NCBI RefSeq assembly: GCF_001651035.1
Contig: NZ_LXRG01000233.1
Coordinates: 248,001 to 312,000 of the forward strand
DNA from: Halomonas sp. ALS9
GTDB taxonomy: Bacteria; Pseudomonadota; Gammaproteobacteria; Pseudomonadales; Halomonadaceae
Direction: 5' to 3'
DNA: 64,000 nucleotides
Position numbers and translations under genes: made by a program. Of the stretch, positions 44,369 through 52,635 are shown one piece after another (positions within the stretch are counted from its first letter, which is position 1; every line of letters begins with the position of its first letter). Below the pieces are notes generated by a model. The model searched no databases, had not been told where the DNA came from, and worked only from the letters and a program-made list of their open reading frames with translations.

Positions 44369-45013
44369 ATGCAGTACGAGCTGATTATATTTGATTGGGA
44401 CGGCACCCTAATGGATTCCGTGCCGCGTATTGTGTCCTGCATGCAGGCGGCAGCGGTGGAAGCAGAGTGGGGCGAGCTTTCATCGGCTGAGGTGGAAGAT
44501 ATTATTGGCCTGGGGCTACCTGAGGCGATTGCACAACTTTGCCCAGGCATTTTGCCTGCCCAGGCTGAGCGGCTTCGCGAGCGTTACGCGCACCATTTTG
44601 TCCAGGCTGACGCCACACCGATGGCTTTTTTTAACGGCGTAGAAGCACAAATTGCGCGTTTGCGCGGGCGTGAGCAGCAGCGTTTAGCGGTGGCGACAGG
44701 CAAAAGTCGCCGTGGTTTGGATCGCATTTTTGCTGAAACAGGCAGCGGTGGGTGGTTTCATGCCAGCCGTACTGCGGATGAAACCCGCTCAAAGCCGCAC
44801 CCGCAAATGCTGTCTGAACTGTTAACAGAGCTTGAAGTGCCCGTAGAGCAGGCGGTGATGGTCGGTGATACCGAGTACGACCTTGAGATGGCCCGTGCAA
44901 TCGGAATGGATCGCGTGGGAGTCAGTTACGGGGTTCACGCGCCGGAACGGTTGGCATTGAGCCGCCCGAAGTGGATTGCCCATAGCGTCGACGAGCTTTT
45001 TGACCGGTTATAA
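44369..45013 (+). CDS. HAD-superfamily phosphatase (Gph/YieH-like)
   Basis: 214 residues. HAD motif I 'LIIFDWDGTLMDS' with the nucleophilic Asp, motif II Thr in 'LAVATGKSRRGLDR', motif III Lys in 'TRSKPHPQMLSELL', and motif IV 'VMVGDTEYDLEMARAIG'. The substrate is unknown; phosphoglycolate-like substrates are typical of close relatives. It lies between rluC and sppA, an arrangement seen in pseudomonads. Preceded by AAGGAG. Confidence 0.9.
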   Translation: MQYELIIFDWDGTLMDSVPRIVSCMQAAAVEAEWGELSSAEVEDIIGLGLPEAIAQLCPGILPAQAERLRERYAHHFVQADATPMAFFNGVEAQIARLRGREQQRLAVATGKSRRGLDRIFAETGSGGWFHASRTADETRSKPHPQMLSELLTELEVPVEQAVMVGDTEYDLEMARAIGMDRVGVSYGVHAPERLALSRPKWIAHSVDELFDRL

Positions 45014-45022
45014 GGATATTTT

Positions 45023-46186
45023 ATGAGTGACGATCCAACCCGCCCAGGTGGTATGCAAGATGGTCATGACGGCCCGGCCGATGGCTACCGGCGTAACGAC
45101 GCTGACCATAAAGACCCGGTTAATAGTGACCAGCCCAGCGAGTTAAAGGAAGATCCTTGGACTGAAGGGGCTGAGGTTCCGCCCGGTAAGGGAGCTAAGC
45201 AAGCATCTGGGGTGCCAGGTGACGATGCTGAAACCCTGCGCGAACGCCAGCGGCTAGCACAGTTAGAAATGATGGATCACTGGATAGGTGGTGTCTTAGC
45301 CGAGCAGCGACGTACCCGCCGTTGGAAGCTGTTTTTCCGCTTGATGTTTCTCACGGTTGTGTTGGTCGCGTTGTTTGCCGCGCTTTATAGTCTGTTTTGG
45401 GATTCGCCGAGTGCCACAGCGCCCACTCAGCGCCACTTAGGTATTGTTGAGGTTAGCGGTGTGATCGCTAGCGATTCACCAGCCAACGCTGAGCGCATTA
45501 TCCAGGGGTTAAACCGTGCTTGGGAAGCGGAAAGCGCGGCTGCCGTGGTACTGCACATTAATAGTCCTGGCGGTAGTCCGGTGCAGTCTCAGCGTATCTA
45601 TGCGGAAATTATGCGCCTGCGCGAACAGGGCGATAAACCGATTATCGCGGTGATTGAAGATATCGGAGCCAGCGGTGCTTATTACATAGCCGCAGCGGCA
45701 GATGAAATTGTTGCCTCGCCAGTGAGTCTGGTGGGCTCAATTGGTGTGATTTACGCAGGCTTTGGGTTTGAAGAGGCGATAGCGCGTGTTGGCGTTGAAC
45801 GCCGTGTGCTCACTGCGGGTGAAAATAAGGCCTTTTTAGACCCGTTCCAGCCCTTGGATGACGATACAGAAGTATTTTGGCAGAGCGTGCTGAATCAAAC
45901 CCATGAGCAGTTTATTGACGACGTGCGCGCTGGTCGTGGGGAGAGACTCGGCAATAGTTCGGAAATTTTCTCAGGGCTAATCTGGAGTGGCGAGCAGAGT
46001 GTCGAACTCGGGTTAGTCGATCAATTGGGTAGCCTCGAACAGCTGTCTCGCGAGCAGGTCGGTAACACTGACTGGGTGGACTATACGCCGAGCCTTGATC
46101 CGTTTGATCGCTTTACACGGCGTTTTACCCAGGTTGTCGCCGAGGTGCTGGGTGTTAGTGCGCCCAACACCCCACTGCGCTTCTAG
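45023..46186 (+). CDS. sppA: Signal peptide peptidase SppA (S49 family, short type)
   Basis: 387 residues. A long acidic, proline/glycine-rich cytoplasmic N-terminus (about 1-80), one membrane segment at about 105-125 ('LFFRLMFLTVVLVALFAALYSLF' in part), then the S49 domain. Nucleophile Ser in 'EDIGASGAYYIAAAADEI', general-base Lys in 'VLTAGENKAFLDPFQP'; 'INSPGGSPVQSQRIYAEI' and 'SLVGSIGVIYAGFG' are family motifs. It degrades leftover signal peptides in the inner membrane. Nine nt after the HAD gene. Confidence 0.93.
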   Translation: MSDDPTRPGGMQDGHDGPADGYRRNDADHKDPVNSDQPSELKEDPWTEGAEVPPGKGAKQASGVPGDDAETLRERQRLAQLEMMDHWIGGVLAEQRRTRRWKLFFRLMFLTVVLVALFAALYSLFWDSPSATAPTQRHLGIVEVSGVIASDSPANAERIIQGLNRAWEAESAAAVVLHINSPGGSPVQSQRIYAEIMRLREQGDKPIIAVIEDIGASGAYYIAAAADEIVASPVSLVGSIGVIYAGFGFEEAIARVGVERRVLTAGENKAFLDPFQPLDDDTEVFWQSVLNQTHEQFIDDVRAGRGERLGNSSEIFSGLIWSGEQSVELGLVDQLGSLEQLSREQVGNTDWVDYTPSLDPFDRFTRRFTQVVAEVLGVSAPNTPLRF

Positions 46187-46206
46187 GTTGGCATAGTTAC
46201 TTTTGG

Positions 46207-46884
46207 TTAGTGGGCGCCAAGCGGGTCAAGACCTGCTTGGCGCAACATCTCGCAGAGCGCAATCAGCGGTAGCCCAATCAGGGCGTTGGGATCGCGGCCT
46301 TCCAGTTTTTCAAACAGCGCAATGCCAAGGCCTTCCATTCGAAAGCTGCCAGCGCTATCTAATGGCTGCTCTTTGGTGACATAGTTTTCGATCTCTTGCC
46401 TGCTAAGAGTGCGAAACACGACCTCGAAGGGTTCGACGTGCACTTGATGGCGCTGGTGGCGAGTATCCAGGAGCGCTAAGCCGGTCAGAAAGGTGACACG
46501 CTGTCCAGAAAAGCGCGCAAGGTTAGCGCAGGCTTTTTCTACTGTGTGTGGTTTGCCAAGAATGTCACCTTCAAATAAAGCAACCTGATCAGAGCCTATA
46601 ATACAGTGCTGGGGGAAGAGGGCAGACACAGCATTGGCTTTACTGAGTGCCAGGCGATGCACCAGGGCTTGAGGTGTTTCACCAGAATGAGGCGTTTCAT
46701 CAATATCGGGTGAGTGGCACTGATAAGGGAGTTGCAGGCGATCAAGCAACTCGCGCCGCCAGCGTGAACTTGAGGCTAGCACCAGTTCTGTGGTTGAGGA
46801 GTGAGCAGTTGATGGCTGAGCAGTTAATGACTGAGTAGTTGGCGACTGAAAGCTTGATGGCTCGGTCATGGATGGTAGGGTCAC
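46207..46884 (-). CDS. yceF: Maf-family nucleotide pyrophosphatase YceF
   Basis: 225 residues from GTG at 46882-46884, which has AGGAG 7 nt upstream; ATG 46869 is an alternative. Maf core: 'LVLASSSRWRRELLDRL', 'DIDETPHSGETPQALVHRLALSKA', 'IIGSDQVALFEG', 'LGIALFEKLEGRDPNALIGLPL'. The YceF subgroup hydrolyses m7GTP and prevents misuse of modified nucleotides. An N-terminal extension of about 30 residues, absent from E. coli YceF, is made of Ser/Thr/Gln-rich five-residue repeats. Divergent from yceD-rpmF as in E. coli. Confidence 0.93.
   Translation of the reverse strand: MTLPSMTEPSSFQSPTTQSLTAQPSTAHSSTTELVLASSSRWRRELLDRLQLPYQCHSPDIDETPHSGETPQALVHRLALSKANAVSALFPQHCIIGSDQVALFEGDILGKPHTVEKACANLARFSGQRVTFLTGLALLDTRHQRHQVHVEPFEVVFRTLSRQEIENYVTKEQPLDSAGSFRMEGLGIALFEKLEGRDPNALIGLPLIALCEMLRQAGLDPLGAH
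46788..46862. repeat. 15-bp minisatellite coding the YceF N-terminal extension
   Basis: Five 15-bp units, for example GAGCAGTTGATGGCT (46803-46817) and GAGCAGTTAATGACT (46818-46832), the outermost (46788-46802) most diverged. On the coding strand they read EPSSF, QSPTT, QSLTA, QPSTA, HSSTT. In-frame expansion of a non-conserved leader segment. Confidence 0.85.
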
Positions 46885-47010
46885 AGTAAAACTCCTGGCT
46901 ACATGGTTGCACTGGTGCGTCGTCAAAGCAGTAAAGTGTAGCGAAAGCTGCTAAAGGTGCCTATGTTGGCTGTTTATTAAGGTCTACGTTGTTTATTTGT
47001 TGAGGAAGCT

Positions 47011-47076
47011 ATGAAAAATGTACCGACAGCTTTGACACCAGCAGGGGGAGTGCCTATCATTGCGCGCCTATGTTGA
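47011..47076 (+). CDS. 21-codon upstream ORF overlapping the yceD start
   Basis: ATG 47011 has a good ribosome site (GAGGAAG, 47002-47008) and the ORF ends at TGA 47074-47076, four bases into yceD (ATG 47070). The peptide begins MKNVPTALTPAGG and ends VPIIARLC; no family recognised. yceD itself has no ribosome site, so translation could be coupled through this ORF if transcription starts upstream. The strong promoter inside the ORF (47032-47060) argues for the alternative that it is not usually transcribed in full. Confidence 0.4.
   Translation: MKNVPTALTPAGGVPIIARLC
47032..47060 (+). promoter_or_regulatory. Strong sigma70 promoter for yceD-rpmF, giving a near-leaderless mRNA
   Basis: Consensus -35 TTGACA (47032-47037), 17-nt spacer, -10 TATCAT (47055-47060, 5 of 6). 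Transcription would begin near 47066-47068, only a few bases before the yceD ATG at 47070, leaving no room for a ribosome site. Best promoter match found in the window. Confidence 0.7.
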
Positions 47077-47600
47077 CCTCACAACTCCCCAGTCGGGTGG
47101 AGCCTTATAAGCTCGCAGCCCGCCACGAACGAATCGAAGGCTTGGTGGCGCTTGATAAGCTGCCACGTCTTGCCGAAGAGGCGGGTGTTCAAACCGGCGA
47201 CTGTCAAGTCGTGCTTGAGTTTGGCATCGACGCTCAAGGTCGTCGTGAAATTCGTGGCCACTTGCAAGCGACATTGGCGCTTGCCTGCCGACGCTGCCTG
47301 GTGCCGCTGCCTCAAGAGGTGAGCAGTGACTTTTTGCTTGGAATGGTCACTGATGAAGCCTTAGCGGCCGAGTTGCCTGCTAGTCATGAACCGGTGCTGG
47401 TGGAAAAGGAACAGCTGGATCTTCTGACGGTGGTTGAGGATGAGTTGATTCTCAGCCTGCCCCAGGTGGTCTATCACGATGAAGCCGAATGTCATGTCTC
47501 GGCGGAGCAGCTGGTCAGCAAAACAGAAGGCGCGGCGTCAGAAATAACGCCAGCGACGAACCCTTTCGCGGTGCTAAATGTCTTGAAAGGCAAAAAATAA
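47070..47600 (+). CDS. yceD: YceD/DUF177 family protein (23S rRNA accumulation protein)
   Basis: 176 residues. DUF177 pattern: 'GHLQATLALACRRCLVPLPQEV' with a CxxC pair, 'LDLLTVVEDELILSLPQVVYHD', and the terminal 'NPFAVLNVLKGKK'. Regularly co-transcribed with rpmF; in E. coli linked to 23S rRNA accumulation. The start agrees with homologues although there is no ribosome site before ATG 47070, suggesting leaderless or coupled initiation. rpmF begins 35 nt downstream. Confidence 0.9.
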   Translation: MLTSQLPSRVEPYKLAARHERIEGLVALDKLPRLAEEAGVQTGDCQVVLEFGIDAQGRREIRGHLQATLALACRRCLVPLPQEVSSDFLLGMVTDEALAAELPASHEPVLVEKEQLDLLTVVEDELILSLPQVVYHDEAECHVSAEQLVSKTEGAASEITPATNPFAVLNVLKGKK

Positions 47601-47635
47601 GCACCCTTTACCTTAATACCTTGGAGTAAACACCC

Positions 47636-47806
47636 ATGGCAGTTCAACAGAACCGTAAAACTCGTTCCAAGCGCGGCATGCGTCGCAGCCACGATGCGCT
47701 GACCGCTCCGACCTTGTCCCAGGACAAAGAAACCGGTACCACGCACCTGCGCCACCACGTTTCTCCAGACGGTTTCTATCGTGGTCGTAAAGTGGTTGAG
47801 GTATAA
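47636..47806 (+). CDS. rpmF: 50S ribosomal protein L32
   Basis: 56 residues: starts MAVQQNRKTRSKRGMRRSHD, ends YRGRKVVEV. Typical gammaproteobacterial L32 without zinc-binding Cys residues. TTGGAG ribosome site lies 10 nt before the ATG. Lies between yceD and plsX, the conserved order joining ribosome and lipid synthesis genes. Confidence 0.97.
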   Translation: MAVQQNRKTRSKRGMRRSHDALTAPTLSQDKETGTTHLRHHVSPDGFYRGRKVVEV

Positions 47807-47849
47807 GCCTCAATTGCACTACTAAGCGGCTAAACGGATTCAGTGCGGT

Positions 47850-48899
47850 ATGCGCTTAGCGATTGATGTGATGGGGGGTGACCAAGGCCCTCATGCGATT
47901 ATCGCAGGCTCTGCAAAGGCGGTGGTGGAATACCCCGATCTTGAGCTGATTCTGTTTGGCCCGCGTCAGCAGATTGTTGCTGAGCTTTCGCGTTTGCCGC
48001 AGCCTCTGGCTGCGGCAACGTCGCGTTTGGTGGCGCGTGATGCGCCCGATAGTGTGATGCCGGGGTCAACGGCGGCCTGGGCGTTGCGCAGAGGCCATGC
48101 GACCAGCATGGCGCGCATGCTGCAATGTGTCGGCGATGGAGAAGCAGTTGCCGGCGTAAGTGCAGGCAATACAGCAGCGCTTGTTGTCTTAGCAAGGCGC
48201 GAGCTGGGCATGGTCGAGGGGATTTCGCGACCAGCGATCAGCACCGCGATTCCAGCACGCCAAGGGCGCCGCTGTTATCTGCTGGACCTAGGCGCTAACG
48301 TGGACTCTCCCGCCCATCGGTTGGTCGATTTTGCGCTGATGGGTGCGGCGATGGCTCAGTGTGTGGATGGCACCGCTGTGCCGCGTATTGCGTTACTCAA
48401 TGTTGGCGCAGAAGCCACCAAGGGGAGCGTTAGCGTACGTGAAGCTGACCGTCTGCTGCGTGAGCAGGTTAGTGATAGTGCTTTTGACTATCAGGGCTAT
48501 GCTGAGGGTGGCGACCTATTTAAAGGCGAGCTTGATGTGGTGGTGTGTGATGGCTTTGTGGGCAACGCTGTCCTCAAGGCGAGCGAAGGCTTGACGAGTA
48601 TGTTGGTTGAACGCGTGCAGATGGCATTTGAATCGCGCCTAAGTGGTCGTTTAGCAAGTCTACTGGCCAAGCCTGTGTTAAGGCGCTTGAAGCAAGAGCT
48701 TGACCCTGTGCGGTATAACGGGGCGAGCTTGTTAGGGCTGCGAGGTATCGTAGTGAAAAGCCACGGCAGTGCTCATGCGGATGGATTTTACTACGCGATT
48801 CGGCGCGCCCTACAGGAAGTAGAGCATAATTTACCTGCGCGGATCGCAGGCCGCTGGCGGGCGTTATCAAGTGAAAGTGATGGCGCACGCCAGTTGTGA
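47850..48899 (+). CDS. plsX: Phosphate acyltransferase PlsX
   Basis: 349 residues. Makes acyl-phosphate from acyl-ACP for phospholipid synthesis. Start 'MRLAIDVMGGDQGPHAIIAG' is diagnostic; 'GVSAGNTAALVVLARRELG', 'LDLGANVDSPAHRLVDFA', 'VVVCDGFVGNAVLKASEG' and 'GASLLGLRGIVVKSHGSA' follow. It opens the fatty-acid gene cluster. The fabD start is 112 nt downstream. Confidence 0.95.
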   Translation: MRLAIDVMGGDQGPHAIIAGSAKAVVEYPDLELILFGPRQQIVAELSRLPQPLAAATSRLVARDAPDSVMPGSTAAWALRRGHATSMARMLQCVGDGEAVAGVSAGNTAALVVLARRELGMVEGISRPAISTAIPARQGRRCYLLDLGANVDSPAHRLVDFALMGAAMAQCVDGTAVPRIALLNVGAEATKGSVSVREADRLLREQVSDSAFDYQGYAEGGDLFKGELDVVVCDGFVGNAVLKASEGLTSMLVERVQMAFESRLSGRLASLLAKPVLRRLKQELDPVRYNGASLLGLRGIVVKSHGSAHADGFYYAIRRALQEVEHNLPARIAGRWRALSSESDGARQL

Positions 48900-49011
48900 C
48901 TAGATAATAAATAGCTAATTTTTTGCGGGTTTATAGGTGGCATCAGGATGTGCCAATAATCTCGCCTATCGCTCATATGAGCAAATGCCTACAAGAGCAA
49001 AGGTGAACGAC

Positions 49012-49971
49012 ATGTCTCAACCCCTTGCCCTCATTTTTCCCGGGCAAGGCTCTCAGCAGCTTGGAATGCTGCGAGAGCTTGCCGAACGCTACAGTGTGGT
49101 GGGAACGACATTTGAGGAAGCGTCGGATGCTTTGGGCTACGATTTGTGGAAAGTTGTCCAAGAAGGCCCCGAGGAATCACTTAATGCAACCGCCTGCACT
49201 CAGCCTGCCCTGCTCTCTGCAAGCGTCGCTATTTGGCGCGTGTGGCAAGAGTTAGAAGGGCCGCGGCCGACTGTTATGGCAGGTCATAGCCTGGGCGAAT
49301 ACAGTGCTATGGTGTGCGCTGGCGTCATGAGCTTTGCCGAAGGTGTCAACCTAGTGCGTCTACGTGGAGAAGCCATGCAGGCGGCGGTTCCCGCGGGTGA
49401 AGGTGGCATGGCGGCGATCTTGGGTTTAGCAGATGATGCGGTTGAAGCCGCCTGTGAAAAGGCCGCCCAGGGCGACGTTGTTTCAGCGGTCAACTATAAT
49501 TCCCCAGGTCAAGTGGTGATAGCTGGCTCTAAAGTGGCTGTTGAACGAGCTATTATTGCTTGCCAAGAGGCAGGTGCCCGGCGCGCCATGGCATTGCCGG
49601 TTTCCGTGCCCTCGCACTGCGCGCTAATGCGCCCTGCGGCCGAGCGGCTGGCAGAGGCTATGCAAAGCATTGAGCTGCGAGCGCCCCGCTACACGGTGAT
49701 CCAAAATGTCGATGCGCAAGCCCATGCCGACACCGCGACGTTAAGCACTCGCCTAATCGAACAGCTCTATCAGCCGGTGCGCTGGAGCGCCTGTGTTGAA
49801 GCCATTGCGGATAAAGGTGTGGAGGTATTTATTGAGTGCGGGCCAGGAAAGGTGTTGACTGGCCTGAATAAGCGTATCGTGAAGGGTAGCAAGGGTTTGG
49901 CGGTGAATGATCCTGACAGCCTGGAGGCGGCGCTTGAGCTGGCGCGTGAAACGTTGGCTGACAAGGCGTAA
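49012..49971 (+). CDS. fabD: Malonyl-CoA:ACP transacylase FabD
   Basis: 319 residues from ATG 49012, chosen for AAGGTGA upstream and the conserved start 'LALIFPGQGSQQLGML'; an earlier in-frame start at 48937 is unsupported. Nucleophile Ser93 in 'AGHSLGEYSA'; 'VPSHCALMRPAAERL' carries the catalytic His. Loads malonyl groups onto AcpP encoded nearby. Confidence 0.96.
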   Translation: MSQPLALIFPGQGSQQLGMLRELAERYSVVGTTFEEASDALGYDLWKVVQEGPEESLNATACTQPALLSASVAIWRVWQELEGPRPTVMAGHSLGEYSAMVCAGVMSFAEGVNLVRLRGEAMQAAVPAGEGGMAAILGLADDAVEAACEKAAQGDVVSAVNYNSPGQVVIAGSKVAVERAIIACQEAGARRAMALPVSVPSHCALMRPAAERLAEAMQSIELRAPRYTVIQNVDAQAHADTATLSTRLIEQLYQPVRWSACVEAIADKGVEVFIECGPGKVLTGLNKRIVKGSKGLAVNDPDSLEAALELARETLADKA

Positions 49972-50028
49972 CCAAAGGGTGCTTATTTCGCTATCCTGGC
50001 TTGATTACACGGTTAGAGGCAGAACGTT

Positions 50029-50772
50029 ATGACGCAAGAGAGTAGAGTTGCCCTGGTAACAGGGGCGAGTCGCGGTATTGGGCAGGCCATTGCCCGTGAG
50101 CTAGGTCGCCAAGGCCGTATTGTCATCGGTACGGCGACCAGCGAGTCAGGTGCTGAAAAAATTAGTGCCGATTTGAAAGAGCACGGTGTTCAAGGGGCTG
50201 GTTTATGCCTTAATGTGACCGACCAGGCCAGCATTGATAGCGTGTTGAAAACCATTGCTGAACGCTTTGGTGCGCCGACTATTCTGGTCAACAACGCTGG
50301 CATCACCCGCGATAATTTACTGATGCGCATGAAAGAAGATGAGTGGGACTCCGTTATGGATACCAACTTGAAATCTGTCTATCGTGTGAGCAAGGCGTGT
50401 TTGCGGGGTATGACCAAGGCGCGTTTTGGGCGTATTGTGTCAATTAGTTCTGTTGTGGCAACCATGGGTAACCTGGGCCAAACTAACTATGCTGCAGCTA
50501 AAGCAGGTATGGAAGGTTTTAGCCGCGCTTTGGCACGTGAGGTCTCTTCGCGTGCGATTACGGTAAACGCGGTGGCACCGGGCTTTATCGCTACTGACAT
50601 GACCGAAGCACTGCCTGAAGCACAGCACGAGATGTTGCTTAAGCAAATTCCGCTGGCCCGTTTAGGGGCACCGGAAGAGATCGCCGCAGCGGTAGGTTTT
50701 CTGACCAGTGATGCAGCCGGTTATATCACTGGTGAGACACTTCACGTCAATGGCGGCATGAATATGCGTTGA
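50029..50772 (+). CDS. fabG: 3-oxoacyl-ACP reductase FabG
   Basis: 247 residues, short-chain dehydrogenase. NADPH-binding 'VALVTGASRGIGQAIA', 'LVNNAGITRDNLLMRM', catalytic Ser141, Tyr154 and Lys158 ('SISSVVATMGNLGQTNYAAAKAG' in parts), C-terminal 'GYITGETLHVNGGMNM'. Reduces 3-ketoacyl-ACP in each elongation cycle. Confidence 0.97.
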   Translation: MTQESRVALVTGASRGIGQAIARELGRQGRIVIGTATSESGAEKISADLKEHGVQGAGLCLNVTDQASIDSVLKTIAERFGAPTILVNNAGITRDNLLMRMKEDEWDSVMDTNLKSVYRVSKACLRGMTKARFGRIVSISSVVATMGNLGQTNYAAAKAGMEGFSRALAREVSSRAITVNAVAPGFIATDMTEALPEAQHEMLLKQIPLARLGAPEEIAAAVGFLTSDAAGYITGETLHVNGGMNMR

Positions 50773-50896
50773 TGGCCTTGGGCTTGGCGGTTGCGTCTGT
50801 CCAAGGGCGTCTATAAACTACCCCGCAGCTTTTGGCTTGCGGTTTCCAAATAGCTGGTTATCAAAAACGGCTAATGTGAACGACTGGAGTACGTTA

Positions 50897-51130
50897 ATGA
50901 GTACTATTGAAGAGCGCGTTAAGAAAGTTGTAGCAGAGCGCCTGAACGTTAAAGAAGAAGACATCCAAAACAGTTCTTCTTTTACAGAAGACTTGGGTGC
51001 TGATTCGCTCGACACCGTTGAGCTGGTAATGGCTTTGGAAGAGGAATTCGACACTGAAATTCCTGATGAAGAAGCTGAGAAGATCACCACGGTTCAAGAA
51101 GCCATCGATTACGTGAACGCCCACCAGTAA
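50897..51130 (+). CDS. acpP: Acyl carrier protein AcpP
   Basis: 77 residues from ATG 50897, preceded by GGAG. Acidic; start 'MSTIEERVKKVVAERLNVKE' is typical and the phosphopantetheine Ser37 lies in 'EDLGADSLDTVELVMALEEEF'. Carrier of acyl chains in fatty-acid synthesis. A possible extra promoter (TTGCGT 50791-50796, TATAAA 50812-50817, spacing 15) lies upstream, consistent with its usual high expression. Followed by its own terminator. Confidence 0.98.
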   Translation: MSTIEERVKKVVAERLNVKEEDIQNSSSFTEDLGADSLDTVELVMALEEEFDTEIPDEEAEKITTVQEAIDYVNAHQ

Positions 51131-51182
51131 GGGCTGCGTCGATGCATCGAACCAGGGTGGGGTGCTAGCCACCCGCCTTAAG

Positions 51183-51210
51183 AGCCGTCCTTTCCTAGGG
51201 CGGCTTTTTT
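51183..51210 (+). terminator. Rho-independent terminator after acpP
   Basis: AGCCGTCC (51183-51190) pairs with GGGCGGCT (51198-51205) as 8 bp including one G-U, 7-nt loop, followed by TTTTT. Separates abundant acpP message from fabF. Confidence 0.88.
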
Positions 51211-51322
51211 GCTTTGCAGCCACAATGCTTATAACGTTCAATCTCCGTTATACTGTTGACCAAATTTAAGCAGCAAATGACCCAAGTGGGTCGCGTCACC
51301 ATGGATGCCTGGAGGAAAGCTG

Positions 51323-52561
51323 ATGGCACGGAAAAGGGTAGTGGTAACTGGGTTAGGCCTGGTGACCCCAGTGGGTAATAGCGTGGTTGAGTCGTGGGCC
51401 AACATTGTGGCCGGTAAAAGCGGTATTACGCCTATTGAGCATTTTGACACCAGCGGTTTTAACACTCGCTTTGGTGGTTCGATTAAGAACTTTGATATTA
51501 GCCCGTATCTGAATTCTAAAGATGCCCGCAAGATGGATCTGTTTATTCAGTACGGGATGGCAGCGGGTGCCCAGGCGGTAGAAGATTCGGGTATTGAGTG
51601 TACCGAAGAGAATGCTGACCGTATCGGTGTGGCTATCGGCTCAGGCATTGGTGGCCTACCCATGATTGAGCATAACCACAATGCGCTGAACAAAGGCGGT
51701 GCTCGCAAGGTGTCGCCATTCTTCGTGCCGGGCTCCATTATTAATATGATCTCCGGCAATATGGCGATCCAGCACGGCTTCAGAGGCCCCAATATCGCCA
51801 TTACCACCGCTTGCACAACGGGTACCCACAATATTGGTTACAGTGCGCGCACCATTGCCTATGGTGATGCGGACGTGATGATTTGCGGAGGGGCTGAAAT
51901 GGCCACTACACCGCTGGGCCTGGGTGGCTTTTCGGCTGCTCGTGCACTTTCAACTCGTAATGATGATCCGGAAGCGGCAAGCCGACCTTGGGACACTGAT
52001 CGCGATGGCTTTGTGCTATCCGACGGTGCGGGTGTGCTGGTGCTTGAAGAGTATGAACACGCCAAAGCGCGGGGAGCCAATATCTACGCCGAGCTGGTGG
52101 GCTTTGGTATGAGCGATGATGCTTACCACATGACGTCACCGCCGGAAGATGGGCGTGGCGCTGCGCTGTCTATGCGTAATGCGATCAAAGACGCCCAGAT
52201 AGATGTTTCTAAAGTGCATTACATTAATGCGCATGGCACATCGACGGCTGCGGGGGATTTGGCGGAGAGCCGCGCTATTGAAAATGTCTTAGGTGATGCC
52301 GCGGCTAACGTCGCAGTTAGCTCCACCAAATCGATGATAGGCCACCTTTTAGGTGCAGCTGGCGCTGTAGAAGCGGTATTTTGTATCCTCGCTATTCGTG
52401 ATCAAGTCGCCCCTCCCACGATTAACCTGGATAACCCTCAGGAAGGCTGCAACCTGGATTACGTGCCTCATACAGCGCGTGATATGCGTATTGATATGGC
52501 GCTATCGAACTCCTTCGGTTTTGGTGGCACTAACGGCTCGCTGCTGTTTAAGAAGGTGTAG
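51323..52561 (+). CDS. fabF: Beta-ketoacyl-ACP synthase II FabF
   Basis: 412 residues from ATG 51323, preceded by AGGAAAG; an in-frame ATG at 51305 is less well placed. Condensing enzyme with nucleophile Cys164 ('ITTACTTGTHNIG'), His residues in 'NAHGTSTAAGDLAES' and 'SSTKSMIGHLLGAAGAVEA', and C-terminal 'ALSNSFGFGGTNGSLLF'. Extends acyl chains, including the temperature-sensitive C16:1 to C18:1 step in E. coli. Separated from acpP by a terminator, so it needs its own promoter; TATACT at about 51249 is a possible -10. Confidence 0.97.
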   Translation: MARKRVVVTGLGLVTPVGNSVVESWANIVAGKSGITPIEHFDTSGFNTRFGGSIKNFDISPYLNSKDARKMDLFIQYGMAAGAQAVEDSGIECTEENADRIGVAIGSGIGGLPMIEHNHNALNKGGARKVSPFFVPGSIINMISGNMAIQHGFRGPNIAITTACTTGTHNIGYSARTIAYGDADVMICGGAEMATTPLGLGGFSAARALSTRNDDPEAASRPWDTDRDGFVLSDGAGVLVLEEYEHAKARGANIYAELVGFGMSDDAYHMTSPPEDGRGAALSMRNAIKDAQIDVSKVHYINAHGTSTAAGDLAESRAIENVLGDAAANVAVSSTKSMIGHLLGAAGAVEAVFCILAIRDQVAPPTINLDNPQEGCNLDYVPHTARDMRIDMALSNSFGFGGTNGSLLFKKV

Positions 52562-52587
52562 TTGACGATGCTTCCGCCCGCGTTATC

Positions 52588-52635
52588 TGACGAATGCTAT
52601 GTTTGACGAATACTATGTCTGACGAACACTATGTG
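52588..52635. repeat. Three 16-bp tandem repeats containing the pabC start codon
   Basis: TGACGAATGCTATGTT (52588-52603), TGACGAATACTATGTC (52604-52619), TGACGAACACTATGTG (52620-52635). Each unit ends with an ATG-containing ACTATGT-like sequence. The pabC ATG lies in the second unit; the first unit's ATG (52598) opens a 7-codon ORF, MFDEYYV, that stops at TGA 52619-52621. Confidence 0.9.
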
